From Welwitschia mirabilis (lineage: Eukaryota > Gnetophyta > Gnetopsida > Welwitschiales): a stretch of DNA of 64,000 nt. The notes under the pieces were generated by a model. The model was not told the origin of the DNA, did not search any database, and saw only the letters and a program-made list of their open reading frames with translations. Made by a program: the position numbers and the translations under genes. The stretch covers positions 89,869,448 to 89,933,447 of the forward strand of contig JBOZIK010000001.1 in the NCBI GenBank assembly GCA_051453625.1. The letters are read 5' to 3'. Positions 25,225 to 35,848 of this stretch are shown piece by piece (the stretch's first letter is position 1; every line of letters starts with the position of its first letter).

Positions 25225-25375
25225 TTGGTCGACCCATTTAGGTATCTGGTTGACCCCATAATGATCATCTTAGGAGTATCAGCTACACAGTGCTCAAGTC
25301 CAGTTGACTCTTTTAGGTATCTGGTTGATCCCATGATGATTAGCTTAGGAGTATCAGCTACACAGTGCTCAACTC
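25225..25375 (-). repeat. 75-bp tandem repeat in the U3 region of the element C LTR
   Basis: GGTATCTGG recurs at 25241 and 25316, followed in both by TTGA(C/T)CCCAT and AGCTACACAGTGCTCAA. The unit lies upstream of the TATA box in the direction of transcription and contains TTGACC/TTGACT motifs. The 3' LTR has one equivalent unit. Confidence 0.8.
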
Positions 25376-25652
25376 TAAGAGACTTCTTCCAGGGTCTAAT
25401 TAAACCTTTGAAAATTAATTTAGGAGTACTATTCCTTGATTCATAGATCCAGTCAACAACATCATNNNNNNNNNNGTTTGGTTGACCTCTTAATAGGGTA
25501 AATAAACTTAATAGGTTTCTAATGTTAAAAATTTAATGGTTTTGATTTCATCTTTATACCTGCAAGTGATTAACATCTTCTGCACAAGATACATAAAATT
25601 TGCTATATAGAAAACATTAGTTTAACATTGATTGGCAAAACATAATCTAATA

Positions 25653-26041
25653 CTATTAATAGCATAATGTAAAAAAAAATGTCTATTCATAATATAGTAG
25701 ATCTATCACATTTATCAAGAATTTAAATAAGTAAATAAGATGTTAAATACATTATTATGTTCTCATAAACTTTTTAATTTATTAGTTCTATCATGTGATT
25801 TTTCTTCCTTACATAATGGGGTTATCTAATTTTAAATGTTTGAATAGCTTTTTTCATAAAAATCTTTTAACATAATTATTATCATTTCCATGGTGAATTA
25901 TGAAAATTACAAACTAATGTTAGTTTAAAATACTGTCTTGTTTTAAAAATGCCTTTAAAGAAGATTAATTCATCATCTGATGGAAATCTTAGTATGCTAA
26001 ATATTCAAATAATTAAGGTTTATAAAATATGGGATATGACA
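25653..26041 (-). repeat. Element A 3' LTR, second segment
   Basis: It continues the alignment with the 5' LTR copy (46490-46885), for example TTTAATTTATTAGTT and TAACATAATTATTATC. It ends GGGATATGACA, the reverse complement of the LTR start TGTCATATCCC on the minus strand. Confidence 0.88.
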
Positions 26042-26055
26042 TTCTCCTTTACTTA
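26042..26055 (-). promoter_or_regulatory. Element A polypurine tract
   Basis: The minus strand reads AAGTAAAGGAGAA directly before the LTR start TGTCATATCCC. Position and composition fit. Confidence 0.65.
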
Positions 26056-26119
26056 GACTGATTTACTTCTAAAAATTAAGATACATAAAAAAGTTTAATA
26101 ACACTTAACTATTATAAGA

Positions 26120-26262
26120 TTTAAAAATATTTAGGTATTAATTTTTCATTGTTTCCTCTAGCTTCCATGTGGCTTCATCAATACTATGATTACTACCTTC
26201 AGTTGATGGATCTTCTTATTTTATAAATTAGTAGTGTTTTTAATTGAATAATCTAGTTTCAC
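26120..26262 (-). pseudogene. Element A: integrase-linked chromodomain relic
   Basis: The minus strand reads IDEATWKLEETMKN-stop-YLNIF (about 26125-26190). EATW-x-LE is the core of the chromodomain at the C terminus of chromovirus integrases, which guides insertion into chromatin carrying methylated H3. It is preceded by a degraded linker. It is the last coding part before the polypurine tract, as the family predicts. Confidence 0.8.
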
Positions 26263-26981
26263 TTGAATATGAGACCAATTTAACACATGAGAAGCATTTA
26301 TAATATAACTTTTTAGCAACTTACATGAAAAATATCATGCATGTGTAATAATCAAGAGGTAGAGCAAGATTATATTCAATGGGCTAAACTTTTTCTAATA
26401 TTTCAGATGATCTAATAAATCAAGGATCTAGTTTTGATCTCTTAACTCCTCTTATTACTGAGTGCACTGGTGATACTTTAAGAACTATACGATTACCTAT
26501 TTTGAATTCAAGGTCTGTTCTTAAATAATTTTTATATAAATTTTATCTATCTACTACTTAATTAAGTCTGTCCTTAATGATCCTCATTTTATTTTCATTT
26601 TTATAATATTTATAATATTATAGTTAAAATTTTTTTTAGTTTCTATCCATGAACTAGGTGCTATACATTTTCTATTATATAGTGCTTTAAATAGAGCTAT
26701 TTAAATTGAACTAGGATAACTATTATTATATCATAGGTATTCTTCCCAACTCTTAAAATTATTTATAATATATACTCTAAGAAGATCTTATAAATTTTAA
26801 TTAACTCTTTCTACCTAATCATATATTTAAGGATGAAATGTAATTCTCATATTTAACTTGGTTTTTAAATGCATTTGTAATTCTCACCAAAACATAACAG
26901 TAAATTTTGAATCTTTATTAAAGATAATTACTAAAGGCACACCATGAAACCAAATAACATTTTGAATATATAATTTTAACT
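26263..26981 (-). pseudogene. Element A: integrase catalytic end and C-terminal domain relic
   Basis: Readable in order on the minus strand: GVPLVIIFNKDSKFTVMFWQ at about 26950-26890 (catalytic Asp replaced by Asn, IFNKDSKF), LNMRITFHP-stop, RVN near the catalytic Glu position (Glu not certain), YNNSYPSSI, ALYNRKC, then TDLEFKIGNRIVLKVSP and GVKRSKLDP-stop-FIRSSEILEKV of the GPY/F-type C-terminal domain. Frameshifts and TAA stops are common. A 665-N gap (26982-27646) removes the middle of the core domain. Confidence 0.85.
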
Positions 26982-27646
26982 NNNNNNNNNNNNNNNNNNN
27001 NNNNNNNNNNNNNNNNNNNNNNNNNNNNNNNNNNNNNNNNNNNNNNNNNNNNNNNNNNNNNNNNNNNNNNNNNNNNNNNNNNNNNNNNNNNNNNNNNNNN
27101 NNNNNNNNNNNNNNNNNNNNNNNNNNNNNNNNNNNNNNNNNNNNNNNNNNNNNNNNNNNNNNNNNNNNNNNNNNNNNNNNNNNNNNNNNNNNNNNNNNNN
27201 NNNNNNNNNNNNNNNNNNNNNNNNNNNNNNNNNNNNNNNNNNNNNNNNNNNNNNNNNNNNNNNNNNNNNNNNNNNNNNNNNNNNNNNNNNNNNNNNNNNN
27301 NNNNNNNNNNNNNNNNNNNNNNNNNNNNNNNNNNNNNNNNNNNNNNNNNNNNNNNNNNNNNNNNNNNNNNNNNNNNNNNNNNNNNNNNNNNNNNNNNNNN
27401 NNNNNNNNNNNNNNNNNNNNNNNNNNNNNNNNNNNNNNNNNNNNNNNNNNNNNNNNNNNNNNNNNNNNNNNNNNNNNNNNNNNNNNNNNNNNNNNNNNNN
27501 NNNNNNNNNNNNNNNNNNNNNNNNNNNNNNNNNNNNNNNNNNNNNNNNNNNNNNNNNNNNNNNNNNNNNNNNNNNNNNNNNNNNNNNNNNNNNNNNNNNN
27601 NNNNNNNNNNNNNNNNNNNNNNNNNNNNNNNNNNNNNNNNNNNNNN

Positions 27647-28095
27647 AACTATATCATTGACATCATAAGTATATTTTACTAAAATTAAATGTGTTTTTAA
27701 CTTAATTATTCTATCAATTATTATCAGAATAGAGTTATTACCTATTTAATTTTTTGAAATCCCTATGATAAAGTCCATGTAAATAACATCTTATTTATAT
27801 TCTAGAGTATCATTAGGATAAAGTAATGACATTGGATTCCTATGTTCTACTTTAACTTATTAGTAACTAAGATACCTTGATAGAAATTTTATTATATTTT
27901 TTTCATCCCTAGCCATTAAAATTTTTGTTTCATGTTTTGATACATTTTAGTTCCTCTAGGATGACCTATTATAGGTGGATTATGAAATTTAAACATTAGC
28001 TTATGTTTAATTCCCTCTATATTAGGAATCAAAAATCTTCCTTTGAATTTGATAATACCATCTGAATCAATGCTAAAATGCTTTGAATCTATTAA
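27647..28095 (-). pseudogene. Element A: integrase zinc-binding domain and start of catalytic core
   Basis: The minus strand from about 28060 reads SDGIIKFKGRFLIPNIEG, then the His-containing segment IIGHPRGTKMYQNMK (about 27925-27975). The expected Cys pair reads LSRYLSY with stops, so the zinc ligands are damaged. VKVEHRNPM follows, then MDFIIGIS (about 27760) with the first catalytic Asp kept. IIIDRIIKLKTHLI continues the core up to the gap. It is typical of Tekay/Del integrases. Confidence 0.85.
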
Positions 28096-28099
28096 TTTT

Positions 28100-28503
28100 T
28101 CTAATTAGTCATTTAATTTTTAATAATTCTCATACTTTTTTGATCGCTTTAACATATTGATTGGAATTTGGCTTTGAATTTTCATGATTATTTTAAGATA
28201 ATAGTATCTTCTAATAGCATCTTTAACTTTATTTTCTTTACCTTCATCGTATAAAATATCTAGGTCNNNNNNNNNNNNNNNNNNNNNNNNNNNNNNNNNN
28301 NNNNNNNNNNNNNNNNNNNNNNNNNNNNNNNNNNNNNNNNNNNNNNNNNNNNNNNNNNNNNNNNNNAAATCCCATAGAAATTTTATCCATCTTACTTTCC
28401 TAAAGTTTAAGTTTGATTTAGTAAAAATGTATTTTAGACTTGATGATCTATCTAAACTTGAAATGTTACAACTAGAGATAATGCTTTCACAATTCTTAAT
28501 CAT
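28100..28503 (-). pseudogene. Element A: RNase H relic
   Basis: One frame (28120-28503) contains SSSLKYIFTKSNLNFRKVRW, a 100-N gap (28267-28366), then DLDILYDEGKENKVKDAIRR. These are the last helix and tail of a chromovirus RNase H. The earlier half of the domain, in 28500-28650, is frame-shifted and only partly legible. Confidence 0.85.
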
Positions 28504-29515
28504 AAGTTATTACTTTTTTATCTTGTTTAAGAACTGCTCTAAGATCTTCTGTATATGCATCAATATAAACTAAAAAGCTCTTTAAATCATCTAGTATTGC
28601 TGAGACTATATCACTATTATTTAAGATGGTTAAATGATTTTTTATCTTTTTTTATCCATTTGAAGTCTTTATTTTTCTTTAAAATGCTTATTAACAAAGA
28701 AGCTATCTTAGAGAAGTTGAATATAAATTAGTGATAATACCCTACAAGACTAAGAAAGATTCTAAACTTAGTAATATTTGTAAGTGTTGGTCATTCAATG
28801 ATTGCTCTAACTATATCTTGATCCACTTCTATACCTTTCTTGAATATTATATGACTTATAAATTAAATGTATTCCTTCCAAAAAGAGCACTTTTTCATGT
28901 TATCATAAAACTAGTAATTTTGTAAAGATTGTAATGCTATTCATAAGTGTTTCTTATAAGTCTTGAAATAAATGAGAATATTATCAATAAATAATATTAC
29001 AAAGGAATCAAGAAGTAATTCAAAGATGTAATCCAGAAAACTCATAAATACTACATAGGCACTAGTTAAATTTAAAAAATAACACTAAATCATAACACCC
29101 ATTATAAGTTCTAAATGATATTCTATGAATATCTTCTTCCTTAATTTAAACTTAATGATATTCAAATTTTAGGTCAACTTTTGAACATACCTTGGCTTTC
29201 TTGAGTTGATAAAAAAGTTCATCCATTCTTGGTAATGGATACTTGTTCTTGATGGTAATTTTATTTAGCTATCTGTAATTAATGCATAATATTAGTGTTT
29301 CATCCTTATTCTTTGCAAATAATATATATACTTTCCATGATGATAAACTAGGATGAATAAAACCTTTTTGTAGTCTTGAAGCTCAATTTTTAATTCTCTT
29401 ATTTCTATAGGAGACATCCTATATGATGCCCCAGAAATTAGTTGGATTCCTAGGATTAATTTAATGGTAAACTTAACCTCTTGAAGTGGCAGCATTCCTA
29501 GTATCTTTTTTGTAA
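28504..29515 (-). pseudogene. Element A: reverse transcriptase relic
   Basis: The start is open (29292-29495): QEVKFTIKLILGIQLISGAS, YRMSPIEIRELKIELQDYKK. Then NKYPLP-like and MNFFIISRK segments, and the catalytic box at 28968-28991 reads FIDNILIY, so the second Asp of the pair is Asn. KKCSFWKEYI, ISHIIFKKGIEVDQD and FRIFLSLVGYYH follow, the thumb and connection typical of chromoviruses. The enzyme is inactive by this substitution as well as by stops. Confidence 0.87.
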
Positions 29516-30010
29516 ATACATCAAGTATTCTTAGAATATTTGTATATTATTTACTAAAGTTTCTTCTTCCTTTAAACTAATTAATCTTAGATATAATATA
29601 TAAACTAATTAACCCCTCTTAATTTCTCTTTTTATATGATTTTCATGAATTAAAGTTTCCATTGCTAATTTGTAATTACCTTGAAAGATTATTCTTTAAC
29701 CATGATTCATCATTTTTACTTGATTCTTTTCAAAATTTATAACTACTCTATTTTGCATTAACCAACTCATATCTAATATAATATCATATTTTCCTAAGTT
29801 AATAATAATTAATTATATCTAAAAATATCCCCCAATTATGGATAAAACATAATTTTAAACTTTCTGATCAACCTTGGACATGGACTCATTTCCTAGCTCT
29901 ATGCATCCCTCGATTAGAGCACAACATAATATTTCTCTTATAACGATCTTAAGAGATATGAGACAATGAGTTGATCCATAATCAAATAAAATAATTACCT
30001 TTTTATTATT
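29516..30010 (-). pseudogene. Element A: aspartic protease relic
   Basis: The minus strand at about 29985-29948 reads LFDYGSTHCLIS. It holds the protease active-site Asp with Gly kept and Ser where Ala or Ser is usual. Further on, YDIILDMSWLMQNRVVINF (about 29790-29735) is the second conserved block. One stop at VDQKV interrupts them. Protease would cut Gag-Pol. It sits between the gag zinc knuckle and RT, as expected. Confidence 0.8.
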
Positions 30011-30370
30011 AAATAAATCCTTACCTTTTATGATAGAGATTTAAAATTACACCCTTTGATTATCTACTACTGCTTAAAGTCATCTTATTGATTGAGAAAT
30101 GCTTTTTAATTTTTGAGGAGTTTTTAGTTATTATCTATGAGTGTTTTTATTTCTATTACATGATGGAAATTATTTTGCTTTATGATTTCTCTTACATCAA
30201 AAGCATCTATCTCCATTATTATACTAGTTCTAGTACTAATACTAATTAGGAATTTGCTAGAAATTAGATCGTTAAGATTGATTAGTTATATAGCTTTAAC
30301 TAAAAACATTCTATTTTTTTCCAGAATAGAGCTAGCTTAGGTTGATTAAAATTCCTATTTCTATTATAAC
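30011..30370 (-). pseudogene. Element A: gag C-terminal end with degraded zinc knuckle
   Basis: Near 30180-30215 the minus strand reads CF-stop-CKRNHKAK, a CCHC-like cluster one residue short and missing its last Cys. It is placed where the chromovirus Gag zinc knuckle should be, between protease and the break point of element B. The rest of gag lies at 40672-41330, beyond element B. The call depends on position. Confidence 0.45.
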
Positions 30371-30573
30371 TTATACTAAAATTATTTTTGTTGAAGTGCT
30401 AATTATTTATGATAAAATTTGATTATGCTTGTATCCATCATTAATATATGATAATTCATAGAATTTTCCAACTTATACTAATATTATTTTTGCTGGAGTG
30501 TCAATTAGTTGTGGAAAAATTTGAATATGCTTGGATAAGTTGTTAATATATGAAAATTTATAAGATTGCCCTA
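30371..30573. repeat. 102-bp tandem duplication across the left border of element B
   Basis: TTATACTAA starts at 30371 and 30473, and the two units align along their length (for example TTATTTTTG and TTAATATATGA). The second unit contains the first bases of the element B LTR, so the duplication includes some flanking DNA and the LTR edge. Confidence 0.7.
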
Positions 30574-31801
30574 CTAATACAAATTTTGCATGATCAAATC
30601 CAACATTTACCAAAGTACTAGGACTATATTTTGTAGTATACTCCTAGTTTCATTCTTCCTAAGAGATAGATGACAAAAACTATTAGTAAAACTAGTATAA
30701 ACATAGAAAGTGATAGAGATTTAAATGATATTTAAAAAACTAGGAATAAAACATAGCATTCAAACTAATATAATAATTTCGGAAAAAAAAAGCATAAGTA
30801 CTTATAACAAAAACATGCATCTTTACTTCCAACTCATTCACAATAATATAATCCACTATGACTATAAGTATCTCATTAGCCCAAGCTCAAGTACAATAGC
30901 ATAATCTCATTAATCATAGACATGAGGATAATATAATCAAGCCACCTAGTCTTCATAGTAAGAATAAATAAGGATGAAAAGTAGGGGTCTTCCAAAATCT
31001 ATCAAATAAACATTTAGGTTATGTAAGCTATAACAAAAACAGAAAATCATCAAACTTGATCTTAAAGAAAAATCATAACTCAGCCAATCCTAAGTATAAA
31101 AAGTATGACATTTACACTTAATATTAAAGTAATGCATCAAAAACATGTAGTACTTTATTATTATAATAAGTAAAGCATAGAATTAGAAAATTTACTTATC
31201 TTAAATCAAGAAGCATCATGCTAACTTAGTAGCTAGCCCATTCTTATAAGAGCTTTAAAAATAACTCATGACTAAATCTTTAATCTTCTTATCACAATGA
31301 AATTGCCTCCTTCAAATAAAGTAAGGAAGGATATTTATAGGTATATATTAGAGTTTTTAATTAGGATTTATAAGGCCTAATAGGATCATTCTAAAGAATT
31401 CCCAAAAGTACATAAAATAAAATTTATCCATGCAGCTGAATTAAGGGATTCTTCTTAGCAAATATTCCTTATTAATTTTCTCTTTTCAAAAGATATGAGA
31501 ATGAATTATGTGCATAAAATAACTCAAAAACATAAGTATGTTTCTATTTAGCTCAAAAGAACTAGCACTTTCTTAGGAGTAGAGCCACTATCAATTATGC
31601 TTAGCATAGCTCCATCTCTTAGTATTATACTCCTGATACATATTTAACCTACAAAATAACATTGTTTAGTTATGTTAGTACTAAAATAGGATTTCTATGG
31701 CCTTACGTAAAATAAATGAATAAAAATCCCATGATTTTTAATTAAACTTACTAATAATTGCTTAATTATTAATATAAATGTTAATTTTTGAGTGTTATCA
31801 T
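30499..31801 (-). repeat. Element B 3' LTR
   Basis: It aligns with 39036-40671, for example AAGCATAAGTACTTATAA, CATCAAATAAACATT-type stretches and the end GTTAATTTTTGAGTGTTAT. The LTR start, TGATAACACTC on the minus strand (31801), follows a polypurine tract. The minus-strand TATA box TATAAATA is at 31332-31339 and is conserved at 39760-39767. Confidence 0.85.
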
Positions 31802-31818
31802 ACCCTCCCAACCAACCT
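31802..31818 (-). promoter_or_regulatory. Element B polypurine tract
   Basis: The minus strand reads GGTTGGTTGGGAGGGTA directly before the LTR start. It confirms the LTR edge and orientation. Confidence 0.8.
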
Positions 31819-33199
31819 TTTTGTAGTTCCTTAGCAAAATAGTATGTCAAAAAATTAGATAACATGATAAAAATTGCAAATCAATTCAATCAATGATGAA
31901 AACATGAAGGGGTTTTTGGGGGGAAATTTGGCTAATATACCTAGTAATTACACTTTAAGTAAAAGACAGATCATGAGCAGTAAGTACTTAAAGCATCAAT
32001 GTTATTCCCCCAAACTAAAGTTGAACTTTATCCTCAAAGTTTTTTAAGATAAAAAAATCAATAAAAATACAATAAGGAATGAATGATATGCTAATCTACT
32101 CTTTGAATGAGCTTTAAAAAAAAAGGGAAAAAAAACTAGAAAGCCAAATGTGAAATACATGATTAAACTAGGAAAGTTAAATTATAAACTAATGCAAATG
32201 AAAAAGATAAAAACTTTAGTTAAAATATCTTGAAATTCTGAAGCTAGAAGATATGATTATAAAAGTTTATAAATAGCTAAAATATAGGAGAAAACAAGGC
32301 GTAAATGTGATTATTTTAAATGTAAATGTAAAAGATGGATCTAAATTAGTCTATTTTTATAACTTTTTAAAAGAAATCCAAGTTCTAAAAATACAAAAAA
32401 ATGTAATCAAAAGTATCTAAGAAAAATGAAAACCTACTTACATAGAATAAGGCAGTAATGCTGGTTAGGGAGGTCAATGATGCTAGTTTTGTTAAAAACT
32501 AGGTATCAATTCTTACATATTAGAGCCTTACAATTGAATTAAAATGTTTGTAGTTATATGATATTTTAGAAGAAAATCCATTTTTTAAAAAATATAACTT
32601 CATATTTATTTACTATTTAATTCAAATACATTATAACAAAGCAAAATGCAAGTATAATGCAACTATTATGACCTAAAGATGTAAATGAAAAAGAGTGTGA
32701 GAAAGAAAAACTATGAAAAATATAGTCCATGGATCTTCTATGAGAAGTTAATCTTTTTTAGTTTCTCGTCCATTTCTTCTTTCTTCTTAGATATCTATTT
32801 TTATTTATTTATAATTTTTTTCATCTTTTCTTATAGTTTGTTAATCTAAGTCCTCTGAGACTTGAAACTTTCTCTAGAAAATTATCACTTGAACTAATAG
32901 AGGAATGTGTATAAGCAATAGAAAGAGAAGTGAAAGAAGGTGGAAAATAAGGGTCTAAGAAGTTTCACAAATGGAATATTTTCCCTTTCTTCTTGTGATA
33001 GGTAAAGAGTATGAAGAAGGAGGAATATGAATGGAAAAACAAGTTCTTTATTCTTCTTCTTGAATTCCTTGGAGGCCTTCTAGAATCCAATCTTAACTCT
33101 TATACTTTTCAATTTGAGTAATGTTTCTAGGGATACTAATTTTAATAAAGGTTCTATTGCATCCCTCAAAGTTTAAGGTTGATCTAAGGCATTGTAGAT
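31819..33199 (-). other. Element B 3' non-coding region, no gene seen
   Basis: AT-rich DNA with no recognisable frame lies between the accessory ORF and the polypurine tract, as is usual in long Athila-type elements. Confidence 0.6.
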
Positions 33200-33900
33200 C
33201 AAGTTTGAAACTAAGTAACAAAGAGGAATATTACTCTTGAGACCCATATAGTTGGCTATAGTAGAAGAGGAATTTGACAATAATAAAGGTTTTGCTATTT
33301 TGAATAATCCTAATCATGTTAAGGTAACTATTGTACACATTAGTTATAAGAGATGGGTAAGATATTTTGAATAATGAACCTAAAGAATATAAGTTGGTTT
33401 TTGTAGAGGTATTTGCAAGGTAGGAATCCTTCTCTATTAGGTGCATAATCAACTTTAAGAGTGACAAAATAATTGCTAAGGGATCTACTAAGCACATAAG
33501 TCAAACTATTATGGTGATCTACTCCTAAGAAGAATTTTATCTCATTTAAAAAAATAACAAAGAAAGTGTGTTGAATAGAGGAGTGAATTACCCAAGGATC
33601 ATCTTTATTACTTATCACATTCTTGTAGAACTTCAAAATGGTCTTTGGAAAGTAAAAGGTACCATCCTATTTTAGTAAATAATCCCAATTTCTTACTTGA
33701 ATATTATCAAGGTAGAAGTATGCAAATGAGGTAAGGAATGTTGTGAAGATGTCTTTCTCCATAAAGAGGCATGCTCTTCCACTCATGATGGCTTGAAATA
33801 TAGAGTAGAAGAAGAAAAATAAGTGAAAAATAAAATAAAAATAAAAACAAAAGTTAAGAAGGTCAAAAATAAAGTGAATGAATAACAATTAAACTTCGAT
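33200..33900 (-). pseudogene. Element B accessory ORF (plant retrotransposon protein of unknown function)
   Basis: Three overlapping minus-strand frames (33667-33888, 33340-33636 and 33231-33497) read as one shifted protein: MSGRACLFMEKDIFTTFLTS, then VRNWDYLL, MKFYKNVISNKDDPWVIHSS, INFLLG-like FFLGVDHHNSLTYV, VDYAPNREGFLPCKY and FRFIIQNILPIS. The FYxN block, LGV-type block and xxNILP block in this order match the same plant retrotransposon-associated family as the element C ORF. The function is unknown. At least two frameshifts are needed. It lies 3' of protease, where pol should have come between. Confidence 0.55.
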
Positions 33901-35848
33901 AATGAAATGGATCTTATCAATGATCTGAAAATCAAGAAGATAGCTAGATAATATTAGGGAAGAAAATGAGACATATAAAAGATAAACAGATAGCAATCCC
34001 AATGTGATTAGGTAACAACACCAACTTAACATAGAGATGCATCTTTAACAACTAGAGGAGGGTTGCAGCAACATTATCATCATAAAAAAAATGAGTACTT
34101 AGTATGGTTTGAATTGAAAAATCATAGATTTTTATAGAAAATGGGTGAAATAAGGATTGTTTAAATGGTAAGACCTTATCAATAGTTTATATTAAGTTTT
34201 TATTAGGTCTAGACATGGATAAATGGGTCAAATCATAGAAAACATGATGTGTTCATTGGTGTGCTTTTCATAAAAAGAAAAATCAAAGGATTGTGGCTTA
34301 AAATGGACTATGAAAGTGAGTAGAAATGTAATAAAGTGGATGAATAAAATTTAAAACCCTACTATGCATCCTCTACATAAATGAGATAAGAGAAAAAAAC
34401 AAGCTAATGGTCTTTATTTATTTATGTAATTTGGGTAAATCCTTTACCAAGACAAATAAAAGTCTAATTTTTCTAAATCCTTTGAAAATCACAAATAATC
34501 AAAAAATGTCAAATTTAATTATTAAAATAAGAAAATTCAAGATTTCTCTAATTCCGCATTAATTTAATTTCTTTTCCTTCTTCTTTCGTGGACATCCAAG
34601 TTTTAAGCATTTAATCACATTGAGCATGTAGTGTTATGATGTCTTTATCAAACATATTTAACTTGTTGTATAAGAATGACTCAATGCTATATTACCAACA
34701 AGCATCTATATCCTCATTGTAGATGAATGTATCAAAAATGAATTATTAGAATTACATTACTCATAGGTATCTATAATCCCAATGTATTATTTGAGCCTAA
34801 TAGAAAAGATTATAAAATTTTTTTGCTATAGACATTCAAGATTATTCTTGATATTTCATGCTCTTCTTTGTTTTTTAATATAATCAGAACACATGTAACA
34901 GGTCATTAGCTCATTAGCCTAATAGAGAAAGTAAACCATTTCCATAAATTTGTTGAAATAAAAAAGCACCATAAAGGAAGGAAAATCCATCTTTTTCCTT
35001 TTGTTTCAAATTTGAGATCTCCAAATGAATGTAAATCATAACAAAGATCTTTAAACATTCATAGAATAAGTTAACAAAAANNNNNNNNNNNNNNNNNNNN
35101 NNNNNNNNNNNNNNNNNNNNNNNNNNNNNNNNNNNNNNNNNNNNNNNNNNNNNNNNNNNNNNNNNNNNNNNNNNNNNNNNTAAATCATAAAAAAGATCTT
35201 TAGACATTCATAGAATAAGTTAACAAAAAAAATAAAAAAATAAAAAACAAAAACTCCATAAGTTTTTACTAAGCTTTAAAAAGTTAAATTATCTTTTTAT
35301 TCATGATTTTCAAAAAAGACTATTAACTAGGATCAGTAAGTCTTATGAACTCATAAGATGATGAGAGGGGTGTACATAATGTAGATAATAAGGAATTATA
35401 TGAAGATGACTTTGATGACTACAAATGGCTAAAATGTAAGTGAGGTGGATGGGCATGATTAGGGTTTTCTTTAAAAAAAGCATCCTTAAATGCATGAGGT
35501 TTTTCAATGATTTAATCCAAGCTTTATAAGGTAAAGTAGGTAAATTTAATTCAAGCTCATTTGATAAGATCAACTTAGGTTCATAAGTTTGGTGTTCACT
35601 TATCGATGAGGGTGAAAAAGGATTAAGAATAAAAGAATAGGATGGCTAATAAAGTAATTAATTAGACTTAGGAATGTTATCATGAAAGGACTCCATGCAT
35701 GAATTATGAAATTCAAGAAGGATGTGAGGAGAGTACTCCTTAAGGTTCAAAGATTCTAAGTCATGAGATAACCATCCTATTTCTTTATCTTGCTTGGCTA
35801 TCAATTCTAATAAGTTATTTTCCTTTGATGAAAGCATGGATAAAGAAA
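33901..35848 (-). other. Element B interval where pol is expected, no RT or integrase found
   Basis: Small open frames exist (35343-35573, 35658-35848), but none carries RT, RNase H or integrase motifs. The frame ending at 35658 has LLELIAKQDKEIGWLSHDLE, faintly like the linker between protease and RT. A 100-N gap (35081-35180) has the same 45 or so bases on both sides, which argues against a large missing piece there. The pol core appears deleted, or decayed past recognition. Confidence 0.55.

Larger units (their letters stand above)
17637..25652 (-). mobile_element. Element C: Ty1/copia (SIRE/Maximus-like), nested in the LTR of element A, lacking pol core
   Basis: LTRs lie at 17637-18975 and 24201-25652. 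On the minus strand the element reads 5' LTR, primer binding site, gag, zinc knuckle, poly-Asp tract, protease, gag-pre-integrase, a spacer, an accessory ORF, a polypurine tract and 3' LTR. No integrase, RT or RNase H could be found between 21990 and 18990. The flanks (before 17637 and after 25652) are consecutive in the uninterrupted LTR copy near 46490, which shows that C inserted into A. A clean target duplication is not visible. Confidence 0.85.
24201..25652 (-). repeat. Element C 5' LTR
   Basis: It matches 17637-18975 along its length. It is bounded on the left by the primer binding site and ends near CATAATCTAATA. The minus-strand TATA box is at 24891-24898. It holds a two-copy 75-bp tandem repeat (about 25225-25375) and several W-box-like TTGAC motifs (25019, 25250, 25304 and 25482). 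Two small N runs (24965-24973 and 25466-25475) interrupt it. Confidence 0.87.
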
